Assembly: GCF_014202695.1 (NCBI RefSeq)
Contig: NZ_JACHHH010000006.1
Span: 112,995 to 176,994 of the forward strand
DNA from: Oribacterium sinus
Lineage (GTDB): Bacteria > Bacillota > Clostridia > Lachnospirales > Lachnospiraceae
DNA length: 64,000 nt
Reading direction: 5' to 3'
A program made the translations under genes and the position numbers. Shown one piece after another: positions 1 to 8,814 of the stretch. Below the pieces are notes generated by a model, which was given only the letters and a program-made list of their open reading frames with translations, searched no databases and was not told the origin of the DNA. Numbering within the stretch: the first letter of the stretch is position 1; each line of letters opens with the position of its first letter.

Positions 1-59
1 GCATAGGACGCATGAGCAGCAGCCTGATTACCGTCCATGGTCTTCATTTTTCTTGCCAT
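1..59 (-). CDS. nifJ: Pyruvate:ferredoxin (flavodoxin) oxidoreductase, N-terminal fragment
   Basis: Only the first 19 codons are inside the window; the gene continues past the left edge. The start ATG is at 57-59, with a strong AGGAGG ribosome site at about 65-70. The visible residues MARKMKTMDGNQAAAHASYA are the typical opening of PFOR, in which the first domain begins with the DGNxAAAHxSY motif that leads into the thiamine-diphosphate domain. PFOR oxidises pyruvate to acetyl-CoA with reduction of ferredoxin, which fits the pta-ackA pair elsewhere in the window. Identification rests on this short N-terminus only, but the motif is distinctive. Confidence 0.8.
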   Translation of the reverse strand, partial: MARKMKTMDGNQAAAHASY

Positions 60-127
60 AAGTTTCCTCCTAAACTGAAATAAACAAAACCTCTACCTTT
101 CCCCTTTTAGGGAAATCATACAAGGGA

Positions 128-156
128 ATACTAATCTATCCCCATGCTAAAATCAA
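128..156 (-). promoter_or_regulatory. Sigma-A type promoter for nifJ
   Basis: Read on the minus strand, TTGATT (151-156), a 17-base spacer and TAGTAT (128-133) lie about 70 bases upstream of the nifJ start codon. Placement and spacing match a vegetative promoter. No operator was recognised. Confidence 0.5.
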
Positions 157-212
157 GGAAAACGCTTACCGTTTTTGATTTAGTACAATAGCTATTTTTT
201 CGCTTTTTAAAG

Positions 213-262
213 AAAAAAGCAGCCTTGAATTCCTTGACAATTGCCAAAAAATTCAAAGCTGC
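213..262 (-). terminator. Rho-independent terminator after the VanW gene
   Basis: The arms at 250-262 and 219-231 pair over about 13 bases and are followed on the minus strand by a T run (plus-strand A run at 213-218). It starts 9 bases past the stop codon of the VanW-domain gene and ends that transcript before the nifJ promoter. Confidence 0.8.
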
Positions 263-270
263 CGTAAACC

Positions 271-2184
271 TTAGGTTCCGGGACCGCCGGAAATAACATC
301 CGCTTCCGTAGTGGGAACACTGTTATTCCCTACAGGTCCGTCATTGGAAACAACAGGATTCTCAGAAGTCTTTGTGGTACTCTGGGTTTTACTCTCCTGT
401 GCCTTGGTCTCTGAAGCCTTACTTTCCGTGCTTGCCGCACTGCTTGCTGCCGTGCTTTCCGCTGCACTACTGCTTTCTACTGCATTTGCACTGTACTTCT
501 TAGGAGTATGTCCCTTATAGCTGACATAATGATCTTTTACCTTCTCAGTCTTGCCGTCCTTAGTAATAATCTTATAGGCCTGCCATTCGGAACCGGCGGA
601 ACCGTTGCTCTCCTTACCCTGCTGTGGAGTAATTACCTGCACTGCCGGAACGGGAAGGTCTTTAATCTTCTCGGATTCCAATTCCCACTTCACTCCGCTG
701 GGAAGTACAGGAATTCCGTAGATCTGTACTGTAGCGGTTTGGTTGGAATACCAGGCACGAATACCGATGGCATGCTTGGAATCATTCACAAACTTAAAAT
801 CCGGTCCGGGCCAAGATACCGTAGCATCCGTACCCGGAGTTACATAGTTAGGGGCAAAGGTGTGGGATCTGCGATAGGTCGTGGTTAATCCGGAGCGGAA
901 TACCGCATTGTATAGAGTGGAAGAAATCTGGCAGATTCCTCCTCCTACCTCTTCTACAACTTCTCCCTGATTATAAGCCGCAGCCGCCTTATAGCCCTTT
1001 TCTGCAGTTCTCTGCCCTACTACACCGTTAAAGGAAAACTCCTCTCCGGGCTGAAGAACAGTACCGTTTACCGCCTCTGCCGCAAGACGAACATTGGTAT
1101 TTCTCAGTTCATTGGAAGTAGTTTTGGTGGTAAAGCTGGCAATAATCTTATACTGATCCTTAATGGATGCGGTGGATGCGGGAACCTTCTCTCCCTCAGT
1201 ACTAATCTCGGAGGAAAATTCTTTATTGTTCAGGGCGTTCAGAATATCCTGCGCGGTAGCATCCACATTAATGGCATAACCGTCCTTGCTGCCGCCAAAT
1301 TCAAATTCTCCGGTAGATTTATTGTACTTGGTAATGTCTCCATTTTTCGGAGCCATCTTCCAAACAATCGCAAGCTGATTCACATAGTCTTTAATTTTAT
1401 CGCTAAAATCGGGAAGCTGCAGAATATAATCCGCCTGAATGGCAGTTGAACTTTCCGCAGTGGTTTCTTCCGCCTTTTTCTTCTTCTTTTTCTTCTCTGT
1501 GGAGCTCTCCTCCGTACTGCTTTCCGAAGCCTTCTCTTCCTGATACTTGGTATAAATCTGGTCTACAAAATCTGTAATGCTGTCGGATAAGATATCCGGA
1601 ATTTCATAGTCACTCTTATTGGGACGAATGGTTACATCGGAAAGGGTATTCTTAACCTTTACCACTTCCTCCGTTCCTTGATCATCAATACCGTCTTCGC
1701 TTTTATTGTCTTCCGCCTTTGGAAATTCCGGCATGGAAAAATAATCAATATTAGGATTGGCGTTTTTTACCACAAGATGCCAAGTGTAAGATTTCTTCAA
1801 GACATCAATTACCTGCTCCTTGGTCATTCCCTTTAGATTTAAAAGCTCCGCTCCCGGTTTAAAGGCGGAATAATCCAAATACAAATCCTCATGAATTGCA
1901 TTGGGATCTATGTACTCCGTTTCCGTAGCAGTGGTCTCCGCTTCATGAAAAAAGCCGGCATTCCGGCTTAAAGCAAAGACTGCAGCTGCACTTCCGAACA
2001 GGGCTACTGCGGCTATAATGATAGGAAGATGACCATTGTTCTTGGGGCGTCGTCCACCGCTTCTACCATTACTTCGTCCACTACGTGCCCCTTTATCGCC
2101 ATAGCTGTACTGGGCACTTCTGCTTCTTGAACCACCCTTTGCTCTACTGATTCCTTGAGATAATCTTCTTTCGCTGGCTATCAT
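271..2184 (-). CDS. VanW-domain membrane-anchored cell-wall protein
   Basis: A 637-residue protein. The start chosen is the ATG at 2184, preceded by an AAAGGA site; the longer reading frame would run through the leuS terminator. Residues 1-51 are rich in Arg, Gly and Ser (cytoplasmic), 52-73 form one membrane segment, and the rest should be outside the cell. Residues about 90-350 resemble the peptidoglycan-binding-like modules often found before VanW, interrupted by a Ser/Glu/Lys stretch with seven lysines near 231-237. The VanW domain lies near 355-490 (FSFN, GGGICQISSTLYN). The C-terminal 75 residues are a low-complexity Ser/Ala/Thr/Glu tail. VanW proteins occur in vancomycin clusters but are common in Clostridia without resistance, and the biochemical role is not settled. 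It is monocistronic, with terminators on both sides. Confidence 0.75.
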   Translation of the reverse strand: MIASERRLSQGISRAKGGSRSRSAQYSYGDKGARSGRSNGRSGGRRPKNNGHLPIIIAAVALFGSAAAVFALSRNAGFFHEAETTATETEYIDPNAIHEDLYLDYSAFKPGAELLNLKGMTKEQVIDVLKKSYTWHLVVKNANPNIDYFSMPEFPKAEDNKSEDGIDDQGTEEVVKVKNTLSDVTIRPNKSDYEIPDILSDSITDFVDQIYTKYQEEKASESSTEESSTEKKKKKKKAEETTAESSTAIQADYILQLPDFSDKIKDYVNQLAIVWKMAPKNGDITKYNKSTGEFEFGGSKDGYAINVDATAQDILNALNNKEFSSEISTEGEKVPASTASIKDQYKIIASFTTKTTSNELRNTNVRLAAEAVNGTVLQPGEEFSFNGVVGQRTAEKGYKAAAAYNQGEVVEEVGGGICQISSTLYNAVFRSGLTTTYRRSHTFAPNYVTPGTDATVSWPGPDFKFVNDSKHAIGIRAWYSNQTATVQIYGIPVLPSGVKWELESEKIKDLPVPAVQVITPQQGKESNGSAGSEWQAYKIITKDGKTEKVKDHYVSYKGHTPKKYSANAVESSSAAESTAASSAASTESKASETKAQESKTQSTTKTSENPVVSNDGPVGNNSVPTTEADVISGGPGT

Positions 2185-2292
2185 ATTCCATCCTTTGTAT
2201 ATGTTTATTAACTGATAATCCGGATAGGACAGGCTTTGCCTATACCATCGGCTCATAAGAAGATACCGCTCATTTTGCAGGCGATATTCTTC

Positions 2293-2326
2293 AAGAATAA
2301 AAGGTGCTGAAACACAGCACCTTTTT
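2293..2326 (-). terminator. Rho-independent terminator after leuS
   Basis: A perfect hairpin with arms AAAAGGTGCTG and CAGCACCTTTT (299-309 and 315-325) around a 5-base loop, followed on the minus strand by TTTTATTCTT. It separates leuS from the VanW gene and argues against any VanW start further upstream. Confidence 0.85.
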
Positions 2327-2413
2327 ATCATACCATAATCTTTTCATTTGTATAGAAAAGAATCCTAAAAAAAATCTATAGGGCTTTACAAAAATGTAAG
2401 AAAAATTCTTCTG

Positions 2414-4828
2414 TTATTTGACAACAAAGTTCACGATTTTTCCGGGAATATACACTTCCTTTACGAGAGTGCCGCCCAACTTATCCCCTAAACATTCCTT
2501 AGCCTTAGCAAGAATTTCTTCTTTGCTTAAATCCTTGGGAAGCTCCAGTACCGCCTTTACTTTTCCGTTTACCTGTAAAGGAAGCTTAATTTCATCCGCC
2601 TCCATAGCTTTATCATCGTACTCAGGCCAGCCGGCGGCAAATACACTGCCTTCTCCCTTTGCCAAATGATAACACTCCTCTGCAATATGGGGAGCAAATG
2701 GAGCCAAAAGCACGGAGAAGCTGCGAAGGGTTTCCAAATCTACGCCCCCTTCTTTCTTTGCCAGATCCAAGAGGCTGTTATTGTACTCCATAAAGCCGGA
2801 AACAACAGTATTTAAGTTGAAGCTGTCAAAACGAAGCTGAATATCATGAATTAAGTTATGCCGTACACGAATCATTTCTTTTGTAGGACTGATGTTCTTA
2901 TCCTTGGATTCTTCCACAAGATTATAGAAACGATTCAGGAAACGATAAACTCCATCAATTCCTCTGTCATCCCATTCCGCATCCAACTCGGGAGGACCTA
3001 CAAAAAGCTCATAAAGTCTAAGAGCATCACAACCGTAATCCCTAACCAGATCATCGGGAGAAACTACATTTCCCATGGACTTGGACATCTTAATACCGTT
3101 TTGTCCTAAAATCATTCCCTGATTAAAGAGCTTTACAAAGGGCTCCTTAAATCCTACCACACCGATATCATAGAGGAATTTGGTCCAGAAACGGGAATAC
3201 AGAAGGTGTAATACTGCATGCTCCACGCCTCCGATATACATATCCACCGGCAAATATTTATCAGCCTTCTCTCTGCTGACCAAAGCCTTGTCATCATGAT
3301 TATCAACATAACGCAAGAAATACCAGGAAGATCCTGCCCACTGAGGCATTGTATTAGTCTCCCGCTTTGCCGGACCTCCACACTTTGGACAAGTGCAGTT
3401 TACCCAGTCAGTAATGCCGGCCAAGGGAGATTCTCCCGTTCCGGTAGGCTCATAGTTTTCTACCTCAGGCAGCTTTAAAGGAAGCTCTTCCACCGGTACC
3501 GCTACATTTCCGCATTTCTCACAATGTACGATAGGAATCGGCTCTCCCCAGTATCTTTGTCTGGAGAAAACCCAGTCTCTGAGCTTAAAGCTTACGGTCT
3601 TCCGGCCGAAGCCTCTTTTCTCCACTTCATTAGCCGCTTCCACCTTTAATTCGGAGGACTCTCTTCCATTCCATTCTCCGGAGTTAATCATAATACCGGA
3701 GGCTTCTGTATATGCCTCTTCCAATACCTCTTCCTTCCCGTCCTTGGAAATAACCTGAACAATGGGAAGGTCAAACTTCTTGGCAAAAGCAAAGTCCCTG
3801 GCATCATGAGCAGGTACACACATAATGGCTCCGGTTCCGTGATCTGCCAATACATAGTCGGAAATCCAAATAGCACACTTCTCCCCGTTTAAAGGATTAA
3901 TGGCATAGGCTCCGGTAAACTCTCCGGTTTTATCCTTGTCATTCACCGCCATTCTTTCCACGTTGGACTTATTGGCTGCCATGGAAATATATGCTTCTAC
4001 CTTTTCTCTTTGGGCATCCGTACAAATCTTCTGAACCATAGGATGCTCCGGTGCAAGAACAAGGAAGGTGGCTCCGTAAAGCGTGTCAGGTCTTGTGGTG
4101 AAAACAGTAATCTTATCTTCTCTTCCCTCTAAGGCAAAGTCCACCTCCGCTCCGTAGGAACGACCAATCCACTCTGCCTGCATCTTCTTAACCTTTTCCG
4201 GCCAATCCAATTCCTGCAAATCATCCAATAAGCGATCTGCATATTCGGTAATCTTCAGCATCCACTGTCTTAAATTCTTCTTGGTAACTGCCGTACCGCA
4301 ACGTTCACACTTACCATCCACTACTTCCTCATTGGCAAGTCCTGTTTTACAGCTTGGACACCAGTTAATAGGGAACTCCTTTTCATAAGCCAGTCCCTTC
4401 TCAAACATTTTCACAAAAATCCACTGGGTCCACTTATAGAAGTTGGGATCAGTAGTATTCACTTCCATATCCCAATCGTAAATGGCATTAATCTGCTGTA
4501 ACTGTCGCTTAATGTTCTCCACATTTTTCTTTGTGGTGATAGAAGGATGAATTCCCATCTTAATGGCATAGTTTTCAGCAGGCAAGCCGAAGGCATCCCA
4601 GCCCATGGGATGAATCACATACTTTCCCTTAATGACCTGATAACGTGACCAAGCATCGGAAATCACGTAGCCTCTCCAGTGTCCTACATGCAGTCCGGAA
4701 CCGGAGGGATAAGGGAACATATCTAAGCAATAGTATTTTTCTTTCTTCTCGTCCTTTGGGTTAATGGGATTTTTCTCCCAAAATTCCTGCCACTTCTTCT
4801 CTACGGCAGCATGATTATATCTAGCCAT
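2414..4828 (-). CDS. leuS: Leucyl-tRNA synthetase
   Basis: An 804-residue class I synthetase that charges tRNA-Leu in the cytoplasm, of normal bacterial length. The HIGH-type motif HVGH is at residues 47-50, and KMSKS lies near residue 580 in GIKMSKSMGN. The central editing (CP1) region contains a TTRPDTLYG-type segment and the zinc-ligand pairs CPSC and CERC. The start ATG at 4828 follows GGTGAAAAA. It begins 47 bases after the selB stop with no obvious terminator or T-box leader between, so the two genes are probably cotranscribed. Confidence 0.97.
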   Translation of the reverse strand: MARYNHAAVEKKWQEFWEKNPINPKDEKKEKYYCLDMFPYPSGSGLHVGHWRGYVISDAWSRYQVIKGKYVIHPMGWDAFGLPAENYAIKMGIHPSITTKKNVENIKRQLQQINAIYDWDMEVNTTDPNFYKWTQWIFVKMFEKGLAYEKEFPINWCPSCKTGLANEEVVDGKCERCGTAVTKKNLRQWMLKITEYADRLLDDLQELDWPEKVKKMQAEWIGRSYGAEVDFALEGREDKITVFTTRPDTLYGATFLVLAPEHPMVQKICTDAQREKVEAYISMAANKSNVERMAVNDKDKTGEFTGAYAINPLNGEKCAIWISDYVLADHGTGAIMCVPAHDARDFAFAKKFDLPIVQVISKDGKEEVLEEAYTEASGIMINSGEWNGRESSELKVEAANEVEKRGFGRKTVSFKLRDWVFSRQRYWGEPIPIVHCEKCGNVAVPVEELPLKLPEVENYEPTGTGESPLAGITDWVNCTCPKCGGPAKRETNTMPQWAGSSWYFLRYVDNHDDKALVSREKADKYLPVDMYIGGVEHAVLHLLYSRFWTKFLYDIGVVGFKEPFVKLFNQGMILGQNGIKMSKSMGNVVSPDDLVRDYGCDALRLYELFVGPPELDAEWDDRGIDGVYRFLNRFYNLVEESKDKNISPTKEMIRVRHNLIHDIQLRFDSFNLNTVVSGFMEYNNSLLDLAKKEGGVDLETLRSFSVLLAPFAPHIAEECYHLAKGEGSVFAAGWPEYDDKAMEADEIKLPLQVNGKVKAVLELPKDLSKEEILAKAKECLGDKLGGTLVKEVYIPGKIVNFVVK

Positions 4829-4875
4829 TTTTTCACCTCGAACTTTCTATGATAACGAATGCCATTTTATAACCC

Positions 4876-6873
4876 CTACTCTGTCTCGTCAAGCTTAGGA
4901 TAGGGCTTCCTTGCACTTTCAAAGCCGTTGTCCTTGGTAATATGCAATCGATCACAAGCTTTAAAAAATAGTTTACTGTTTTTTCTGGATAAGGAAAATT
5001 CTTCTCTCAAGTCCTCTACAGTGATTTCTCCCTTGCTCTGTAATTTTTCCAAAGTAAATTCTTTTAACTTGGAAAATAAATTACCCAAAGTATAATATTC
5101 CCCTTCCAGTTGCACCAGGGTTCCCTTCTCTTCCAAACAAGCAACGATATCCAACAGGATTTTTTCTTCCTCCTTGCTCCATAAGGGCTCCGTAATTTTC
5201 GGGAAAGAAAATTTAGACTTTTGCATTAGAGTAATCAAGGTATTGGCAATATTGGTGTATTTTTCATCCTTTTTCATCTTATAATCTTTTATGGCTAGAA
5301 TATCATGAGATATTCTGAAAATTTCCTTTTCACGCCAATATTCCAGAAGTGCTTTATAAATGTTTCTGTTGTAAGAGCTAAAAAAACGACTGTACAATAC
5401 CGATGTTTTTTCTCCAATTTTATAAGGATTTCTTTGATAAAAATCCTTCATATAGTATTGAATTTGCTTTTCCTTCTCTTCCAAATCTTCCCCGGGAATC
5501 AGATACTTTTCTCCTTGCAAAAGGATGCTGATAAGTTCTCCCTTTTCTTCCTTATCTCTTAAGGCATTTTCGATATTGCCATATCCGGGAAAAGCTTTTC
5601 GAATAGCGGAGAGAGCCAAAAAAATGCCTTTTTTCTTGTGAAAAAAATTCTGAAGCAAACTTCCTTCATCCGCATCTTCCAGGCTTCTCAGTCGTTCCGT
5701 TTGAAAACGCCCTCTTCTATGCCTCCCCCTTGGTAAAGGATCTATCACTTTTCCCCCGCCAATGCTTAGCTTTTGGGATTCGTCTCTTAGAATAAATCGG
5801 TCTCCGCTTAAGGCTACAACAGGCTCTTCACACTGCAACTGAACCAAGGCTGAGCTCTTATTGGGGATTTCCTCCCCCTCCAAGCAGACAAGCTTGCAGA
5901 GCACATGTCTTGTCCCTAAAAGAAGTTCCAGCTTTCTGTTGTTTTTTATGGATTGTTCTAAGGCATTGTCTACTTGAACTCTGCAATCCAATAAAGAACT
6001 GGGATAAAGTAAGTCCTTCTCCGCCAGCACATCTCCTTTTTGACAAAGAGACTTATCTATTGAGGATAAATTCACGGCAACTCTCTCTCCGCCCACCGCA
6101 AAGTCACTGTCTTTGCCATGAACCTGAAGATTTCTGACTTTTATCGGTAAATTCTTCGGATAGAGGGCATACTCTTTTTTTAACTCTATTCTTCCGGACA
6201 TTGCCGTTCCGGTAAGAACGGTTCCTGCCCCGGCAATGGAAAACACCCGATCCACAAACATTCTGAAAATTCCTTGTTCCGGCTTCCCTTGAATAAATTC
6301 ATGTAAAGTAGATAGATATTTTATTAAATCCGGAATCCCTTCTTTGCTAAAAGAAGAAAGGGGAAAAATCGGTACGGTAAAAGAAAATTGCTTCTCCAGA
6401 TACTCGGTAATTTCCATTTTTCTTTGTTCCACTTCTTCCGGAGAAACAAGATCAATCATAGTTAGACAGATAATAAAATTCTTGATTCCAAGAAGAGACA
6501 GAATGCTTAGATGCTCTCTGGTTTGGGGCATAATCCCTTCCTTGGCGGAGATAACCACCATAACCAAATCCATTCCCACAGCTCCGGCTACCATGGTTTT
6601 TACAAATTTTTCATGTCCGGGAGTATCAACGATTCCAATTTTCTGCCCGTCCGGAAGAGATAATGAGGTAAAGCCCAGCTCAATGGTCATACCTCTCTTT
6701 TTTTCTTCTTCCAGTCGATCCGCATCATATCCGGTTAATGCCTTAATTAAGGCGGTTTTTCCATGATCAATATGCCCTGCAGTTCCGATAATCAGATGCT
6801 TCGATTCTTTCTTTTCCTCAGGCTTTTCTACTTTGAAGGATTGGTGAAAATCAAGATTCTGCGTACTCTCCAT
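4876..6873 (-). CDS. selB: Selenocysteine-specific elongation factor SelB
   Basis: A 665-residue GTPase that carries Sec-tRNA-Sec to the ribosome and recognises the SECIS hairpin through C-terminal winged-helix repeats. Visible motifs are G1 GHIDHGKT (33-40), G3 DTPGHEKF (83-90) and a G4-position LTMID (137-141), where the usual Lys of (N/T)KxD is Met. EF-Tu-like domains II and III follow, then Lys/Glu-rich winged-helix segments over the last roughly 270 residues. About 25 extra charged residues precede the G domain. The start ATG at 6873 has GGAGTG upstream. It serves PrdB and SelD encoded nearby; selA is not in the window. Confidence 0.95.
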   Translation of the reverse strand: MESTQNLDFHQSFKVEKPEEKKESKHLIIGTAGHIDHGKTALIKALTGYDADRLEEEKKRGMTIELGFTSLSLPDGQKIGIVDTPGHEKFVKTMVAGAVGMDLVMVVISAKEGIMPQTREHLSILSLLGIKNFIICLTMIDLVSPEEVEQRKMEITEYLEKQFSFTVPIFPLSSFSKEGIPDLIKYLSTLHEFIQGKPEQGIFRMFVDRVFSIAGAGTVLTGTAMSGRIELKKEYALYPKNLPIKVRNLQVHGKDSDFAVGGERVAVNLSSIDKSLCQKGDVLAEKDLLYPSSLLDCRVQVDNALEQSIKNNRKLELLLGTRHVLCKLVCLEGEEIPNKSSALVQLQCEEPVVALSGDRFILRDESQKLSIGGGKVIDPLPRGRHRRGRFQTERLRSLEDADEGSLLQNFFHKKKGIFLALSAIRKAFPGYGNIENALRDKEEKGELISILLQGEKYLIPGEDLEEKEKQIQYYMKDFYQRNPYKIGEKTSVLYSRFFSSYNRNIYKALLEYWREKEIFRISHDILAIKDYKMKKDEKYTNIANTLITLMQKSKFSFPKITEPLWSKEEEKILLDIVACLEEKGTLVQLEGEYYTLGNLFSKLKEFTLEKLQSKGEITVEDLREEFSLSRKNSKLFFKACDRLHITKDNGFESARKPYPKLDETE

Positions 6874-7063
6874 AAGTTAATTCACTCCATAGCATTTCCA
6901 AAAACTTTGTTCCGAATATAAGTTAATCAGTTTTTTACTAAATCTTTCTACTGTAATATAATATCCATTTGTATCTGCTTCCGATATCTTTTATACATGT
7001 CTTTATGATACCTGTTTATCATACAAGATAATCATTGGAAAATCGATAGAATGCTTAAAAAAG
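6874..7063. other. AT-rich gap upstream of selB
   Basis: About 190 bases between the selB start and the prd terminator. I see no convincing gene or promoter. TATTAT-like -10 boxes are present without a good -35. A 37-codon frame ending at the selB ribosome site is noted among the rejected items. Confidence 0.3.
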
Positions 7064-7110
7064 GGAAAAAGAAAAATCCCCATAGGAACTTTCTATGTTC
7101 CATTGGGAAT
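7064..7110 (-). terminator. Probable terminator of the prd operon
   Basis: Arms 7097-7110 and 7076-7089 pair over 14 positions with three weak or wobble pairs around a 7-base loop. On the minus strand they are followed by TTTTTCTTTTT. It is the first terminator-like structure downstream of prdE, on the far side of the repeat cluster. Confidence 0.6.
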
Positions 7111-7125
7111 TTATTCTAAAAGGCA

Positions 7126-7495
7126 GTAAATAATCAAAATAATAAAGAAATTTTCGGCAATATAGGTCTGAATATGGGGTAGTCTAAGCCCGATACTTGC
7201 CAAAATCCGGCGAAGTGAAGAACTGTGAAAATCAATAAATGAAGCGAATAATGCAGTATAGGTCTATAATAGGGGCAATCTGAGCCCGTCAGTACTTACT
7301 GAAAGCGAGCAAGGCGAAGCTTGAAGTTAGTACTGTTACGAAGGCGAGGTTAGCGGGAGCGTGCCCCAATTATAGACCTATACTGCATTAGAGCGCATTT
7401 TTATAATTAATATAGTCCTTCAATACATAGGATTAAGCTAACGAGAGCTTGCCCTGATTTCAGACTTATATTAATTAGAAAATTATTTTGATTTA
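7126..7495 (-). repeat. Degenerate large palindromic repeat, copy B-prime, split by a nested copy
   Basis: The left end (7126-7200) matches the reverse complement of the right arm of the repeat at 16.8 kb almost base for base, including ATTTTCGGCAATATAGGTCT and AGTCTAAGCCCG. The right end (about 7434-7495) matches the reverse complement of that copy's left arm (TTAGAAAATTATTTTGATT). The two halves are pushed apart by the intact smaller copy at 7251-7388 and by a short degenerate stretch. No reading frame is present. It looks like a non-coding element that decayed after another member of the family inserted into it. Confidence 0.7.
7251..7388 (-). repeat. Palindromic repeat, copy A (138 bases, intact)
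   Basis: The terminal arms ATGCAGTATAGGTCTATAAT at 7251-7270 and the reverse complement at 7369-7388 are perfect. With the adjoining bases they make 27-base arms with a single mismatch. The 96-base core (7272-7367), read on the minus strand, is homologous to the cores at 16856-16952 and 55850-55946: it starts GGGGCACGCTC, has TACTAA and AAGTACT in the middle, and ends GGGCTCAGATTGCCCC. The predicted inner stem is CAGTACT/AGTACTG. Confidence 0.8.
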
Positions 7496-7536
7496 CATCC
7501 TCTTTTTATAGATCTTCATATGTTCTTACAAGGCGA

Positions 7537-8007
7537 TTATCTTTTCACTGCCCTCATTTTCAGCTTCAAAAGTGCCTTTGCCTTCTTTGCATCTTGAGCA
7601 ACGATATTATTTTCTCCGACAACGTTGGTTTCAATGCCTTCTTCACTCTTGTTAAAATCCACAATAGTGTTCATATATTGATTCGTAACCACAAAGGCAC
7701 CCTGGGTTCCCACAAAGGAAACTCCTACAACCGCAATATCTCTTTTACCGATTTCTTCAATGGCTTGAGCAAAATCCACGTTGCTGTTTCCCCAGCTGTC
7801 CTCACTGACAATTGCCCCTTTTACACGAAGGGCTTCAGCCCAGGCACCTACACGACTACCGGTAAAAAGTTTATTAACGTTATCCTGTGGAATTCCGGCA
7901 ATTATAATACCTACAAAGTCCAAGTCAGTATCATCGCAAAGCTCTTCTACCAGAGGGTCACGAAAATGATGCAAGGTGGTTTCTTTGGTTGATGGTCCAA
8001 TTCCCAT
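7537..8007 (-). CDS. prdE: D-proline reductase-associated protein PrdE
   Basis: 156 residues, start ATG at 8007 after AGGAGGAG. It is homologous along its whole length to the C-terminal part of PrdA that becomes the pyruvoyl subunit: the two share IGPxSKE, the PLV segment, EQIGKR/EEIGKR-type and NKSEEGIE/NKSEGGIE stretches. Its second codon aligns with the PrdA cleavage cysteine, but here the residue is Gly, so no pyruvoyl group can form. It is the last gene of the prd operon, 12 bases after prdD. Its function in this family is not established; a structural partner of the reductase is plausible. Confidence 0.85.
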   Translation of the reverse strand: MGIGPSTKETTLHHFRDPLVEELCDDTDLDFVGIIIAGIPQDNVNKLFTGSRVGAWAEALRVKGAIVSEDSWGNSNVDFAQAIEEIGKRDIAVVGVSFVGTQGAFVVTNQYMNTIVDFNKSEEGIETNVVGENNIVAQDAKKAKALLKLKMRAVKR

Positions 8008-8019
8008 AAGCTCCTCCTC

Positions 8020-8796
8020 TTAATATAATGCTCGAATAGCGCCATCACGATATTCATTGGGAGAAATAATCATCGGCGCACCGGTAATATCAATAATTGA
8101 ATGAGATCCTATAAATCCGGAAGGTTCATCCGGAAGAAATCTGGTATCATACATAGCTCCTTGACCGGAAACCATCTTCACCAAAACCACTTTATCCTTA
8201 CCCGGACGTTCTACATCCTTAAAATCATGACGCTCCGTACAGAAGGAACCATTGGTTTTCTTCAATACTTCGCGAATTTCCTGACAGAAATGATCACATA
8301 GTCTATGGCAGGCATCAGGCCCCGGTCTGGAATATCCGGCCTTCGCTTGTAATACCACATCCATTAGAATGATGATATCCTCAGGTCCCGGAGTCCCGGC
8401 ACGGCCAAATACCACCTGCTCATCTAAAAATCCGTCGGAATTACCAAAAGCGGAGACATAATTTCCTTCCGTATCCGTAGCAGTAAGGATTACATACACT
8501 CCGGTTAAAGTATGGCTAATTCCTTCTCCTATTTTACCCAATACTTTGGTAGAAATAGGCATTATATCCATAATAGAATTAATGGGAATGTGTCTTTCAT
8601 TTTTATGAATGATTTTTAGACTGCAATCTTCAATCAGCTCTTCCTGCTTAGCGAAGTCCTTTAAACGATTGGGATTAATCACCAAGCTATATTCTTTATT
8701 TTCCTCTTTTTTTAAGGAGACTTTCTCTCCCTCTGAAACAGCACGAACATGAAAAGCTTTAATCGCTAACTGTCTCAATACTCTTTCTTCACTCAT
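8020..8796 (-). CDS. prdD: D-proline reductase-associated protein PrdD
   Basis: 258 residues from the ATG at 8796, which has a GGAGG site 6-7 bases upstream; the longer frame (to 8862) would include the terminator hairpin after prdB. The sequence is homologous to the N-terminal subunit part of PrdA (GQGAMYD, GSHSIID, and an ending DGAIRALY that aligns with DGCIHALT just before the PrdA cleavage cysteine). It therefore looks like a free-standing PrdA beta-subunit paralogue. It is followed after 12 bases by prdE. Confidence 0.85.
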   Translation of the reverse strand: MSEERVLRQLAIKAFHVRAVSEGEKVSLKKEENKEYSLVINPNRLKDFAKQEELIEDCSLKIIHKNERHIPINSIMDIMPISTKVLGKIGEGISHTLTGVYVILTATDTEGNYVSAFGNSDGFLDEQVVFGRAGTPGPEDIIILMDVVLQAKAGYSRPGPDACHRLCDHFCQEIREVLKKTNGSFCTERHDFKDVERPGKDKVVLVKMVSGQGAMYDTRFLPDEPSGFIGSHSIIDITGAPMIISPNEYRDGAIRALY

Positions 8797-8814
8797 TCTA
8801 TCCTCCAAGGAAAT

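Noticed and set aside
2185..2331. N-terminal extension of the VanW protein
   Set aside because: It would place coding sequence over the leuS terminator and has no ribosome site; the ATG at 2184 does.
4829..4875. T-box or other riboswitch upstream of leuS
   Set aside because: The selB-leuS gap is only 47 bases, too short for a T-box, and shows no specifier or antiterminator sequence.
6883..7005. A 37-codon minus-strand frame (ADTNGYYITVERFSKK and onward) ending at the selB ribosome site
   Set aside because: It is preceded by a stop codon and has no start codon or ribosome site. Open frames of this length are expected in such AT-rich DNA. It could be a gene remnant, but I cannot support it.
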